Positions 1-11,760 of a stretch of 64,000 bases of DNA are shown here, in pieces (within the stretch, counting starts at the first letter, position 1; every line of letters starts with the position of its first letter). Below the pieces are notes generated by a model. The model was not told where the DNA came from. It saw only the letters and a program-made list of their open reading frames with translations, and ran no database searches. The DNA comes from Cymodocea nodosa (taxonomy: Eukaryota; Streptophyta; Magnoliopsida; Alismatales; Cymodoceaceae). Position numbers and translations under genes: made by a program. The stretch lies in the NCBI GenBank assembly GCA_036874045.1, contig CM072342.1, positions 7,276,501-7,340,500 of the forward strand, given 5' to 3'.

Positions 1-478
1 GCAAGAATTGAATGAGTCCTTGATACTCAAATAGATATTTTATTTCCATCAAATTTCTGAATTTTATTGGTTGAGCATGTAAATCTGACATGTAATCAGA
101 TTATTATATTTCTGCAATGCTTCTTCAGATCTAAAATGAATTGAAGTATCTTCAATTTGTAATACTGTACATAAAGAAGGTGATACCTGAAGCCGTGATT
201 CAGAGTTTAATTCATCTTTAGGAACCTCTTCTACAAAATGAATGTCATGTTGTTCCTCTATGAAAATATTTTCTTAAAGTTGCATATGTAAGCTTGATTC
301 TTCAGCTTCAACAGTGTAAGGAACATTGTCAATATGCTCAACATTCATCTGTTTAGTCTCTATAGAATGATCAGAGTTCAATGTTTCCATAAATTCTACA
401 GCCGGTGTATCTGTCCGTAATTGTTCATTTTGTTCAATAGATATTTCCATTAATACATGTGAATTCTCAGACCTTAGG
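1..478 (-). pseudogene. Post-pol ORF fragment of element B
   Basis: Reverse complement of this stretch aligns with positions about 16870-17350 of element C, the middle of C's extra ORF. It keeps Gln codons where C has TAG stops; for example, C's TAG at 16998 is CAG here. This shows the frame was once open and was closed in C by C-to-T changes. The N-terminal part of the ORF is missing because of a deletion that joins this fragment directly to the spacer at 479. The function is unknown. The product is acidic and Glu-rich, with no membrane segment seen. Confidence 0.7.
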
Positions 479-1102
479 TTGCTAGATTTAAAGAATCCTT
501 TTTAGGACAACAATCCTTACATACCTATTTGCTTAAGTACAAAAGGCTCGTGATCAAACTGATCAATAAACTCTCAAAGATTTTCACTTTGTAAGCACTT
601 TTCATTTTAAACACAGTATATATGTATTCCATTAATACAGATGCAATAAAACACAAATCTCATACAATTTTTACTTCTATGATTTTATTGAAAATATGAA
701 TCAATTTCAATAAGTTTATACTTTTGATTAACAGTTTAAGATGAGTTACATATAACTTATTCTACAAGTTTAATCAATTAAGTCAAATTTATGCATGATC
801 ATATGCACTTTCCTTGATTCAAAGAAAACATTTAATCAAAATTTCAGAATGTTAGAAGTATTTAATGTTTTTCATTTACACTTCCACTTAAAATCGTAAA
901 AACCATTAAAATTGATAAACTACTTAAAATCAATAAGATACTATTATGATTTTATAATAAATACATAGTATCTTAAAATAAATACATAGTATCTTAAGCA
1001 GCAGTTTAGATATTACTTAGATATTTATGATAAGTATATAATATCTATGAGGTGAATAACATTATCAATAGTATTTATCTTTTTATGTGGAGTTTAAGCA
1101 TT
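479..1102 (-). other. Post-pol non-coding spacer of element B
   Basis: AT-rich spacer, equivalent to 14269-14885 in element C. No ORF. It ends abruptly at about 479, where about 2 kb present in C is absent. No RNA gene or promoter was seen. Confidence 0.75.
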
Positions 1103-2740
1103 TTACACATCACATAGCCTAACAATACCCAAATTTAATCTAATGTTGTAGAATGTATTTTCGTCTAGAGGTTTTGTAAATATATCAGCTAATTGATTTT
1201 TACTAGACACAAATTTTAATTTAATTTTTCCTTTAATTACGTTATCTCTTAGAAAATGATGTCTAACCTCTATATGCTTTGCTCTAGAATGTAATATAGG
1301 ATTTTTGGAAAGATTTATTGTAGAACTACTGTCACAATAAATCTCAGTTATATCATAAGATAATCCAAAATCTTCTAAAGTTTGCCTTATCTACAAAATC
1401 TAAGTGCAACACAGTGCAACAGCAACATATTCAACTTCTGTAGTAGAAAATGCTATACAGTTTTGCTTTTTACTAAACCATGACACCAAATTGTTTCCCA
1501 ATAATTGATATGTGCCACTTGTACTTTTTCTATCAGATTTAGATCCTACATAATCAGCATCAGTATATCCTATAAGATCTATTGAACTATCCTTAGAATA
1601 ATATAGTCCAAAATTTTTAGTTCCTTGTATATATCTAAATATTCTTTTAACTGCAATTGAGTGTAATTCTTTAATATTAGATTGAAATCTAATACAAACA
1701 CACATAGCAAACATAATATCAAGTCTACTAGCAGTCAAATAAAGTAAAGAACCAATCATATTTCTGTATTTCCTTTGATCTATTGATTTTCCTATGTCAT
1801 CAATATCTAACTTTAATGAAGTACTCATAGGAGTTCCTCGAATCCTTGTATCATTAAAATTAAATTTCTTAAACATTTCATCTACATATTTTTTCGGATT
1901 TAAAAATATACCTTTATCCATTTGCTTAATTTGAAGTCCTAGAAAATATGAAAGTTCTCCTATCATACTTATTTCAAACTGATTAGTCATTTCGTTAGAG
2001 AATATTTTTATCAGCTTATCAGAAGTTGCTCCAAAGTTTATATCATCCATGTATATTTAAAAAAGTAGATAATCTTTCATACCATGATCTAGGTGCTTGC
2101 TTCAAACCATATAAGTCTTTCTTCAATTTATACACAAAGTCAGGATTTTTAATATCTTCAAATCCAGGTGGTTGTTTTACATAGACTTCTTCATTAATTA
2201 AACCATTTAGAAATGCACTCTTTACATCCATTTGAAATAATTTAAAATCTATATAACAAGCATAGGCCAATAATATTCTAATCTAGCCACAGGAGTAAAT
2301 GTTTCATCATAATCTAGTCTTTCTTCCTGTGTATACCCTTGTGCAACTAATCTAACTTTGTTCCTTATAACTTGACCAGTTTCGTTAGTTTTGTTTCTAA
2401 AGATCCAATTTGTACCTATTATGGACTGATTTTCTAGTGGAGAGACTAATTCCCAAACATCATTTCTGATGAATTGATTTAGTTCTTCTTGCATTGCCAC
2501 TATTCAATTTTCATCAGATAATGCTTCTTGTATATTCCTTGGTTCCACCATAGAAACAAACATATACATACTATTTAAATTTACTGAAGTTTTAGTTTTA
2601 ACTCCCTCATTAATATTACCAATGACTTGAGTAATGGGATGCGATGAAGAATAACGCCAATTTCTCTGATTTTCGTCAATATTCTCATTAACATCTGAAG
2701 GTCCATCACTTTCATCATTAGTTTGATCATTTAAGTTCAT
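1103..2740 (-). pseudogene. Reverse transcriptase and RNase H of element B
   Basis: The copia RT region is read in overlapping minus-strand pieces. The piece at 2249-2500 has the N-terminal WIF/GTNW block, 2043-2270 has QMDVKSAFLNG and YGLKQAPRSWYE, and 1400-2050 starts with the catalytic YxDD as YMDD and continues to an RNase H with SKSDRKSTSGT. Compared with C, about 80 bp just before YxDD are missing (near 2057), which removes the segment between the APRSW and catalytic blocks and shifts the frame. The RNase H then runs to the stop at 1103-1105, before the spacer. The enzyme would copy element RNA into cDNA in virus-like particles, but this copy cannot be active. Confidence 0.9.
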
Positions 2741-3560
2741 ATTTTTGATTTTCTCAGATAAATCTTCAATCTCTCAATTGATCTCTAACTCTTTTAGAAG
2801 ATTGATCATATCATCATTATTAGCTTTAGATTGAGATTCTCTGAAAGAATTTTCATTGAAGCTTACATGGAGGGTTTCTTTAATAGTTCTAGAAGTCTTG
2901 TTATATACTCTATAGGCTTTACTTCTAGTAGAGTAACCTACAAAAATTCTTTCATCCGATTTGGCTTGAAATTTATCCCTTTTATCCTTAGTATTAAGAA
3001 TAAAACACTTGCAGCCAAATAGTTTCATATAGGAAATTTTTGGAACCCTATTAAACATAATTTCAAAAGGAGTTTTATTAACTTGAGGTCTTAAATGACT
3101 TCTGTTAGTAACATAACAAGCTGTATTCACTACTTCAACCCAAAGATTTTGAGGTAACTTATGTTCATTCAACATAGTTCTGGCCATTTCTTGAAGTGAT
3201 CTATTCTTTCTCTCAACAACACTATTTTGACATGGTGCTCTTGGAAAAGAAAATCTATGATCAATTCCATGCTCATTACAATAATTATCCATTTGATCAT
3301 TATCAAATTCAGTACCATGATTACTTCTAAGTTTTTGAATAGAGACACTTTGTTCATTTTGAACAAGATTGCAAAGCATTTTAAACTTTTCAAAAACTTC
3401 TGTCTTAGATGCTAGAAAATATACCCAAGTGTATCTAGAGAAGTCATCTACTAAAACAAATACATACTATTTGCCACCAAGACTCATGATTCTTGTTGGT
3501 CCAAATAGATCCATATGTATAAGTTTTAAGACTCTCTTGCTTGAAATATCAATTTTAGAT
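2741..3560 (-). pseudogene. Integrase core of element B
   Basis: rve-type integrase core. The first catalytic Asp lies in HMDLFGP near 3510. The second block reads LRSNHGTEFDN, where C has LRSDHGTEFDN, so the second catalytic Asp is Asn here. The Glu block is QNSVVERKNRS, where C has QNGVVERKNRS. The C-terminal part has the copia motifs KLFGCKCF and FVGYSTRSKAYRVYN. A frameshift lies near 3380-3470. The loss of the second Asp means the enzyme is dead apart from its frame breaks. The family assignment is certain from the motif order. Confidence 0.9.
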
Positions 3561-4130
3561 TTAAAAGAGTTTTTGTGAAGTTTACCTAACTCACATGCAT
3601 TACACATAAAATCCTTTGAGTATTTAATCTTTGGTAAACCTCTCACTAAATGTTTTCTAGATAGTTTATGTAATAGTTTCATATTTATATGCCCAATCAT
3701 TCTATGCCATAGATATACATCACTAGTTTCAGCTAGCAAACTTGAATTTAAATCAACAGTACTAGAAGGTAAAGATAAAATACATATAGAACCTTTTCTT
3801 TTAGTAATAAACTTAATTTCATCTATATTTTTATCAATAATTTTGCATACATTATCTTTAAACACTACATAATATCCATTTTTAGTTAGTTTTATAACAC
3901 TCAGCAAATTAAATCCTAGGTTTTCTACATATAGTACATTCAAAATAACACAAGTCGGAGTTATTTGAACATTGCCCATACCTATGATTTTATCTTTGCT
4001 TTTGTTTCCAAATGTTACACTTCCTTTCATGGTATTTGTAAAATTTTATAGTAGACTTTTCTGTCTGGTCATGTGACTTGATGCTCTACTGTCCAAGATC
4101 TATTTTGATGTTGTTTCCTCCTGCAAAACA
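3561..4130 (-). pseudogene. Protease and GAG-pre-integrase region of element B
   Basis: The retropepsin active site is visible on the minus strand near 4074-4105 as WxLDSRASSHMT; C has DSGASSHMT, so the active-site Gly is Arg here. Downstream is the GAG-pre-integrase zinc-binding domain with LWHRMIGHINMKLLHKLS and CNACELGK (H, H, C, C ligands). The region processes the Gag-Pol polyprotein and links protease to integrase. The normal order protease then GAG-pre-integrase then integrase is kept. Confidence 0.85.
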
Positions 4131-5106
4131 AATTAAGAAAAACTTTTTCTTCGTACCCAATGTTATTGAGGACCAAGTTCATTAAACGCATATTTCTTCT
4201 TTTTGTTTAAAAATAGTTTAACATTATCATTTACATTCTTATTAGTTGTAAGTACTATAGACTTATTTTTAACATCATACTTACTTATAGCATTATTGCT
4301 CTTATAATCATTCTTTTTATTTTCAGATGTAGTATAACCAAGACCAAACTGATTTTTATCAGATGTTAATTTAGTTTGGTCATGCTCATACATTTTAGTA
4401 AGTTCATACCAAGATTTTGTACTAGTATTAACATTTTCTGTACATACAAAATCTTTTTCTACATAAGAATTTTCAGATTTATCACATGCAGAATGTGTAA
4501 TTGGTCTAACACCAGTGTTTTGAATTACATGCTTGAATTTCTGAATTTTTAGTTTACTACAATTGTCTGAAATTTTAGGGACATTAGAAACTAAATATCT
4601 AGAACAAGAAACAAGATTTTTAGAAACATTAATAGTCATGTTAGAAGTACAATTTGACAAATTACATTGATTTATATTATTACTACATGATTCATCCCTT
4701 GAAGTACCTACTTCTACATATTTATTACCTTGTTTCATGATAAAAGGAATTTTAGTCTTAGATTTACTTGAACTGTAACTAATAAATCCTTTATTGGCTT
4801 GAGATTCAGGATAATCAAATCTTAGGTCAAATTTATATGACACTGCAAGGGTACTAGTTAGTTTGTCTAACTTAGTTTGACTTAAATTCTATTTCTCAAT
4901 GGTAGAATTTAAATCTAGCTCTCTCAGTTTTAATTTATCTATCTCTAATTCAAGTTCATTTATATTTTTTCTCAAGATTTCATTTTCAGATTCTATCTTT
5001 AATTTTTCAACATTTGTATTCTGTATTTGTTCATGCAAGACACATTCATTAAATCTAAATTTATGCAAATCTCTAGCATGATTTTCATTATCATATTTAA
5101 ACTTTT
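4131..5106 (-). pseudogene. Gag-Pol linker region of element B
   Basis: Ser/Asn/Lys-rich open segment (4163-4843 in one frame) between gag and protease, with counterparts at 10286-11154 in C. No catalytic motif is visible. Long linkers with coiled-coil-like Leu/Glu/Lys stretches are usual in SIRE-type Gag. The upstream stretch at 4844-5106 has lost its frame. The role is inferred only from position. Confidence 0.65.
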
Positions 5107-6381
5107 CTAAAGTAATAGACAGGAAATAATTTTTTCTTCCACAATGGATAAAGAGTTTCTAATATTCTTATTTTTCAGTTTACAAACTTTAAGTTTTTGT
5201 AATAATGCATGATAATCACATAATAATTCATCAAAGTTAAAATCTGAATAACTTTCAGGATCAGATATTACCTCAGACTCTTCTGCCATGAAGCACACAT
5301 GAGCAACGTCTTCTAACTCTTGTTCTCCTTCTGAATGTGAAAATTTTGATGATGATTCCTCAGATTCAGACTCTTCAGACGTGTCATCCCAAGTGACCTT
5401 CAAAGTCTTTTTCTTGTAAAACTTTTTTTGAGTTTTCTGAGCCGTCTTCTTCTGATTTGTCCTACTTTGCTTTTCATTTTTCCTTACAGGACAATCTAGA
5501 GAAAGATGTCCAGGTTTCTTACAATTGTAACATACATACTTTCTAGATGAAGAATTCTTGTAATTCAGTGATTTTGACGGTGAGGGTTTGTCATTTCTAT
5601 TCCTTTGATGTTTCCTAGCTTTCCATGTTTTCTTGAATTTCCTAGTCAGCAAAATCAAATCCTCGTCAGAATCAGTAGATATACCAGAATCTGAATTAAT
5701 TTTGAAGGCTATTTCTTTCTTCATTTTTGGTTTGTTGTGACTCAATGATTCATTTAATTGAACTTCATAAGCTATTAAGTTTCCTATAAGTTCATTCATG
5801 GTATAAACATTTAAATCTCGTGATTCCTCAATTGATGTTACTTTTTGAGACCATTTAGAACTTAGGGATCTGAGAATTTTCCTCACCAAATTCTTCTATT
5901 CAAAATTCTTTCCTAAACATTTTAAAGAGTTTATGATATCAAGAAATCTGGAAAACATCTCAGAAATATTTTCGTCTTCATGCATCTTAAAGAGTTCATA
6001 CTTATGAATCAACATGTTTATTTTAGTCTCTTTAACTTGAGAAGTACCTTCATGTGAAACTTCTAATGCATGCCACACCTCATAAGTAGATTTATATGCC
6101 AACACTTTACTGAATTGTTCATAACACAATGCACAAAATAAAATATTTAAGCCCTTAGTATTCAGAGTTTCATTTTCTTTTTCAGTAATTGTCCAAGTAT
6201 TATAAGGGGTAGATAATGGAGTACATAGTTTAGAAATCATGAACCATAACTTATAATCTATACTTTGAAGAAAAATAGTCATCTTATATTTCCAATATTT
6301 AAAATGAATTCCATCAAATAAAGGAGGACAATTAAGATTTTGGCCTTCATACAAAGAAAAATTACCATTTCCAGTAGCTAT
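5107..6381 (-). pseudogene. Gag of element B
   Basis: Gag with a UBN2-type N-terminal half (FDGIHFKYWKYKM near the start; MHEDENISEMFSRF) and one CCHC zinc knuckle, CYNCKKPGHLSLDC, near 5490-5535. Gag forms the virus-like particle and binds element RNA. The start codon is ATA on the minus strand at 6381-6379, where C has ATG. One in-frame TAG at 5896-5898 is the only stop in about 410 codons, and C has the same TAG at the same codon. The C-terminal end breaks by frameshift near 5120. Confidence 0.9.
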
Positions 6382-6567
6382 CTTACCTTAGATTTTTCAA
6401 CCTATTTGATTTTAAACAGTCTAAAAACTTTAAAACAACTTGAGCCTTAAATCAAGAAAGTTAAACGTATACTCAGATATTAATGTCTGTTTAAAAACAA
6501 GGAAGGCAGAATAAGCAATGATATTAAATAAGTTGGTATCGATTTTATATCAAAGATTATTAACAAA

Positions 6568-6579
6568 GCTTTGATACCA
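6568..6579 (-). promoter_or_regulatory. Primer-binding site of element B
   Basis: On the minus strand this reads TGGTATCAAAGC, two bases after the LTR end at 6582. It is one base from TGGTATCAGAGC, the usual copia PBS that pairs with the 3' end of initiator tRNA-Met. Confidence 0.9.
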
Positions 6580-6877
6580 CTTGTAGGATCGTATGGCTAC
6601 ACAAGAGGGGGTGAATTGTGTTTTTCAATATTTTCGAATATAACTGAAATTTTAAAACTCAAAAACAAGTCGAGACATTGTTTTCATAAAATCATTTTTA
6701 TTCAAGGTTTCAATTACAATATACAATTCAATTCTCCTCAGAAATTGTAGATGCAATTATATCTCGATACCATGTATCATTTAAACAATCTCATAACTAC
6801 AAACAGAGAAAACTAATTTGCAGAATTTAAAACATTTCTCCCTGTTCGATATATTTCTTCTTCTTCTTCTCTTTCTT

Positions 6878-7031
6878 CTTCAACAATTCTTCAATGACGA
6901 ATATCTTGTCTTTTTATGCTTCACTGAATTTACTTTCTTCTAATACTTTAAATCTTTAGTGACATAAATCTTACCTTTTTAGCTACACTAAACTTTCTTC
7001 CACCTGATACTTCAAATATTTAGTGACATCT
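6878..7031 (-). repeat. 65-bp repeat array in the SIRE LTR (B copy)
   Basis: Repeats of a unit containing ATACTTCAAATCTTTAGTGA and ATCTTACCTTTTT. Unit phase marks (ATACTT) fall at 6943 and 7007. A further unit was split by element C and continues at 20276-20330. Copy number differs between the LTRs in this window. Confidence 0.75.
7027..7031 (+). repeat. Target-site duplication of element C, left (CATCT)
   Basis: CATCT here and CATAT at 20276-20280 flank element C. The unbroken repeat unit at 63551-63563 reads GACATATATCTTA, which gives the pre-insertion site and shows the left copy has one base change. Confidence 0.85.
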
Positions 7032-7309
7032 TGTTGAGTATTTTGTTTTGATGATGTGTGCTAAATGAATATAATCATATTTGCTCAATTACTATTGCTT
7101 GTGAAAAGAAATTAAAATCATCAATTAATACAGAAAAAGCTTACTGGCATAAATACTTGTCTGTATTGGATCTGAAGTTAATAACTAGTCGTTTCGTTGC
7201 ATTAATTTCTCATTTAACTAAACGTTAAGTTAACGTGTGTTTTTATTGAAAAGCATGATATGTTTTAAAGTTATATCTTCTATATCATGAACAGTGCACG
7301 TTTAGACAA

Positions 7310-7740
7310 CTCATTAAGTTAGAGTTTTGTTTGTATAGAGGTCACATGAGAACTCGTTAAGTTAGAAGCTTAAAGGTTAAAATAGGTCACGTGATAACTC
7401 GTTAAGTTAGTGAGTAAAAGAAGAGACGAACTCGTTAAGTTAGTGTTATACACGTGGTGAAATTATAAGTTACGAATGTTGTATTGTATCACGTGAGGTG
7501 CACATGTTTAACTCATTAAGTTAACATAACTAAACGCGTTGAGTTGCTATATTGAACACTAAGGCAACGCGTTCGGTTAGCGTTATAAACTTAAGTTGTT
7601 ATTTTTTGCACGTGGTAAAATTCTTATTATAAAAACATTTGTTTATGACTGAATCGGTGAGTTAAAGCTTTTTCGGAGACTTACAGTCGTAACTATCTGA
7701 AAGGTAACTTAAGTCATGTTTTCAGGTATTGACACGTGTC
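7310..7740 (+). promoter_or_regulatory. G-box and AACTCGTTAAGTTAG modules in the SIRE U3
   Basis: CACGTG cores stand at 7388-7393, 7451-7456, 7490-7495, 7609-7614 and 7733-7738. Copies of AACTCGTTAAGTTAG or close variants stand between them, near 7309, 7349, 7394, 7427 and 7509. CACGTGGT and CACGTGTC resemble known ABA-response/G-box sites of plant bZIP and bHLH factors. A role in stress-driven transcription is inferred. Confidence 0.6.
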
Positions 7741-8187
7741 TCACTAGTTTTATGATATAAAGAGTTTTTCAGTGACTTACAACCGTAACTATCCGAAACT
7801 TAAATTGTTTTCGGTGAGTTATCGTTTAACCTTCTGAAAGAAAGGTTAAGCTGGTTTGTTGAGTTAGCTACAGTACTTGTTACGTGAAATGACACATGAG
7901 GAACTCGTTAAGTTAGAAACGTTAAGTTATATATATATACTTGTGTTACTCATTTAGTTAACATTAAAGTAACGACTTCGTATTACACTTGATGGAAAAT
8001 TCTTTAGACGAGAAAGTTTATTTTGCAGGAAATTTTTCAGAGATCTAGGATTGATGATTAAAGAAAATTTGAAATATAAACGTGGGTTAGAACGTGTGTG
8101 TTTCGATGAAGGAAAAAGAAAAGACGTGGAGAAGTGGAAAACTAGTAGTGGTTAAACGTGAAGGATATGCATGAAATGAAGATACAG

Positions 8188-8195
8188 TATAAAAG
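8188..8195 (+). promoter_or_regulatory. TATA box of C 5' LTR
   Basis: TATAAAAG preceded by GAAATGAAGATACAG. The same box and context recur at 19776-19783 (C 3' LTR) and, on the minus strand, at 20410-20417 (B) and 63684-63691 (right-edge LTR). Conservation across four LTRs supports a real core promoter. Confidence 0.8.
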
Positions 8196-8704
8196 GCATA
8201 GAATTCTTGTTGATCAAACCATCCCTACACACCAAAAGAAAAATCTTTTTTAGGGATCAAAAACACCTCTTCGGGCAAAATCTCTCAAGTGGAAGAAAAT
8301 TCAGTGAAGCAAAAAAGGTTAAATTTATGTTGCTGAAGATTTGAAGTATCAAGTGAAAACAAATTCAGTGAAGCAAAGAAAGACAAGATATTCGTCATTG
8401 AAGAATTGTTGAAGAAGAAAAAGAAAGATCTCAAACAGGGAGAAAAGTTTTAAATTCTGCAAATTAGTTTTCTCTGTTTGTAGTTATGATATTGTTTAGA
8501 TGATACATGGTATCGAGTTATAATTGCATCTATAATTTCTGAGGAGAATTGAATTGTATATTGTAATTGAAACCTTGAATAAAAATGATTTTATGAAAAC
8601 AATGTCTCGACTTGTTTTTGAGTATTAAAGTTTCAATTATATTTCAGAAAATATTAAAAATACACAATTCACCCCCCTCTTGTATAGTCATACGATCCTA
8701 CAAG

Positions 8705-8716
8705 TGGTATCAAAGC
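8705..8716 (+). promoter_or_regulatory. Primer-binding site of element C
   Basis: TGGTATCAAAGC, two bases after the LTR. It complements the 3' end of initiator tRNA-Met with one mismatch, as usual for plant copia elements. Confidence 0.93.
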
Positions 8717-8902
8717 TTTGTTAATAATCTTTGATATAAAATCGATACCAACTTATTTAATATCATTGTTTATTCTACCTTCCTTGTTTTTAAACAGAAA
8801 TTAATATCTGAGCATACGTTTAACTTTCTTGATTTAAGGCTCAAGTTGTTTTAAAGTTTTTAGACTGTTTAAAATCAAATAGGTTGAAAAATCTAAGGTA
8901 AG

Positions 8903-10285
8903 ATGGCTACTGGAAATGGTAATTTTTCTTTATATGAAGGCTAAAATCTTAATCGTCCTCCTTTATTTGATGGAATACATTTTGAATATTGGAAATATAG
9001 GATGACTGTTTTTCTTCAAAGTATAGATCATAAGTTGTGGTTCATGATTTCTAAACCATATACTCCGTTAACTACTCCTTATAATACTTGGACAATTACT
9101 GAAAAAGAAAATGAAACTCTGAATGCTAAGGGCTTAAATATTTTATTTTGTGCATTGAGTTATGAATAATTCAGTAAAGTGTCGGCATATAAATCTGCTT
9201 ATGAGGTATGACATGCATTAGAAGTTTCACATGAAGGTACTTCTCAAGTTAAAGAGATTAAAATAAACATGTTGATTTATAAGTATGAACTCTTTAAGAT
9301 GCATGAAGACAAAAATATTTCTGAGATGTTTTCCAGATTTCTTGATATCATAAACTCTTTAAAATGTTTAGGAAAGAATTTTGAATAGAAGGATTTGGTG
9401 AGGAAAATTCTCAGATCCCTAAGTTCTAAATGGTCTCAGAAAGTAACATCAATTGAGGAATCACGAGATTTAAATGTTTATACTATAAATGAACTTATAG
9501 GTAACTTAACAACTTATGAAGTTCAATTAAATGAATCACTAAGTCACAACAAACTAAGAATGAAGAAAGAAATAGCCTTCGAAATTAATTTAGATTCTGA
9601 TATATCTACTGATTCTAACGAGGATTTGATTTTGCTGACTAGGAAATTCAAGAAAGCATGGAAAGCTAGGAAATAGCAAAGGAACAAAAATGATAAATCC
9701 TCAACATCAAAATCACTAAATGACAAGAATTCTTCATCCAGAAAGTATGTATGTTACAATTGTAAGAAACCTGGACATCTTTCTCCAGACTGTCCTATGA
9801 GGAAAAATGAAAAGCAAAGTAGGACAAATCAGAAGAAGACGGCTCAGAAAACTTAGAAAAAGTTTTACAAGAAAAAGGCTTTGAATGTCAGTTGGGATGA
9901 CATGTTTGAAAAGTCTGAATCTGAAGAATCAACATCAAAATCTTCACATTCAGAAGGAGAACAAGAGTTAGAAGACGTTGCTCATGTGTGATTCATGGCA
10001 GATGAGTCTGAGGTAATATCTGATCCTGAAAGTCATTTAGATTTCAACTTTGATGAATTATTATGTGCTTATCATGCATTATTACAAAAACTTAAAGTAT
10101 GTAAACTGGAAAATAAGAATATTAGAAAATCTTCATCCATTATGGAAGAAGAAAATTGTTTCCTGTCTACTACTTTAGAAAAGTTTAAATGTGATAATGA
10201 AAATCATGCTAGAGATTTGCAAAAATTTAGATTTAATGAATGTATCTTGCATGAACAAATACAGAATATAAATGTTGAAAATTAA
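8903..10285 (+). pseudogene. Gag of element C
   Basis: Starts ATG at 8903 (MATGNGNF), 200 bp after the LTR. UBN2-type Gag with one zinc knuckle, CYNCKKPGHLSPDC (9752-9793, CX2CX4HX4C). The frame is kept from 8903 to 10285, but stops interrupt it, for example TAA at 8942 (CAA in B), the TAG at 9386 shared with B, TAG at 9674, TAG in KT*KKFYK near 9855, and TGA near 9990. Frame breaks follow after 10285. Gag would assemble the cytoplasmic virus-like particle. Comparison with B shows that most stops came from Gln or Trp codons. Confidence 0.92.
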
Positions 10286-11154
10286 AGATAGAATCTGAAA
10301 ATGAAATGTTGAGAAACAATATAAATGAACTTGAGTTAGAGATAGATAAATTAAAATTGAGAGAGCTAGATTTAAATTGTACCATTAAGAAATAGAATTT
10401 AAGTCAAACTAAGTTAGACAAACTAACTAGTACCCTTGCAGTGTCATATAAATTTGACCTAAGATTTGATTATCCTGAATCTCAAGCCAATAAAGGATTT
10501 ATTAGTTGCAGTTCAAGTAAATCTAAGACTAAAATTCCTTTTATTATGAGACAAGGTAATAAATATGTAGAAGTAGGTACTTCAAGGGATGAATCATGTA
10601 GTAATAATATAAATCAATGTAATTTGTCAAATTGTACTTCTAACATGACTATTAATGTTTCTAAAAATCTTGTTTCTTGTTCTGGAAATTCTGTTTCTAA
10701 TGTTTCTAAAATTTCAAACAATTGTAGTAAACTGAAAAATCAGAAACTTGAGCATGTAATTCAATACATTGGTATTAGACCAATTACTCATTCTGCATGT
10801 GATAAAACTAAAAATTGTTGTGCAGAAAAAGATTTTGTATGTATGGAAAATGTTAATACAAGTACAAAATCTTGGTATGAACTTACTGAAATGTATGAGC
10901 ATGACCAAAATAAATTAAAATCTGATAAAAATCTGTTTGGTCTTGATTATACAACATCTGAAAACAAAAAGAATGATTGTAAAAGCAATAATGCTATATG
11001 TGAGTATGAAGCTAATGATAAATCAATAGTACTTACAATTAATAAGAATATAAATGATAATGTTAAACTATTTTTAAATAAAAAGAAGAAATATGTGTTT
11101 AATGAACTTGGTCTTCAACAACATTGGGTACCAAGAAAAAGTTTTTCTTAATTT
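10286..11154 (+). pseudogene. Gag-Pol linker region of element C
   Basis: A Leu/Glu/Lys-rich stretch, probably coiled coil, is followed by an open Ser/Asn-rich segment (10441-11151) that is near identical to B's 4163-4843. A frameshift separates it from gag. No enzymatic motif was seen. Confidence 0.65.
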
Positions 11155-11760
11155 GTGTTGCAGGAGGAAACAATATCAAAATGGATCTTGGATAGTGGAG
11201 CGTCAAGTCACATGACCGGACAGAAAAGTCTACTACAACATTTTACAAATACCATGAAAGGAAGTGTAATATTTGGAAACAAAAGCAAAGATAAAATCAT
11301 AGGTATGTGCAATGTTCAAATAACTACAACTTGTGTTATTTCGAATGTACTATATGTAGAAAACCTAGGATTTAATTTGCCGAGTGTCATAAAACTAACT
11401 GAAAATAGATATTATGTAGTGTTTGAAGATAATGTATGCAAAATAATTGATAAAAATATAGATGAAATTAAGTTTATTGCTAAAAGAAAAGGTTCTGTAT
11501 GTACTTTATATTTACCTTCTGGTGTAGTTGATTTAAATTCATATTTGCTAGCTGAAACTAGTGATGCATATCTGTGGCATAGAAGGATTGGGCATATAAA
11601 TATGAAACTGTTACATAATCTATCAAAAAAACATTTAGTGAGAGGTTTACCAAAGATTAAATACTCAAAGGACTTTATGTGTGATGCATGTGAGTTAGGC
11701 AAAACTTCATAAAAACTCTTTTAAATCCAAAACTGATATTTCAAGCAAGAGAGTCTTAGA
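11155..11760 (+). pseudogene. Protease and GAG-pre-integrase region of element C
   Basis: WILDSGASSHMTG (11180-11220) is an intact retropepsin active-site motif (DSGA). It is followed by the GAG-pre-integrase domain, LWHRRIGHINMK and CDACELGK (HHCC ligands present). An extra A in the run at 11700-11704 shifts the frame at the end of the CELGK motif; B lacks it. Order and spacing match B. It would cleave the polyprotein. Confidence 0.9.

Larger units (their letters stand above)
6582..7031 (-). repeat. 5' LTR of element B, inner part
   Basis: Begins TGTAGGATCG, the reverse complement of the CGATCCTACA end of C's LTRs. It includes U5/R sequence and two units of the 65-bp repeat (see 6878-7031). 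It is broken at 7031 by insertion of element C and resumes at 20276. The joined LTR is about 1.63 kb. Confidence 0.92.
7032..8702 (+). repeat. 5' LTR of element C
   Basis: 1671 bp, TGTTGAG...CCTACA, matching 18622-20275. U3 alternates CACGTG-type boxes with the 15-mer AACTCGTTAAGTTAG and variants (7310-7610), then has short hairpins (GGAGACTTACAGTCGTAACTATC region, 7670-7840), then a TATA box at 8188. The 3' end has GAATAAAAATG near 8577, a possible polyadenylation region. Confidence 0.95.

Noticed and set aside
7310..7610. CRISPR-like direct repeats (AACTCGTTAAGTTAG)
   Set aside because: Spacing is irregular, repeats vary, and the whole block lies in the U3 of plant LTRs in four copies.
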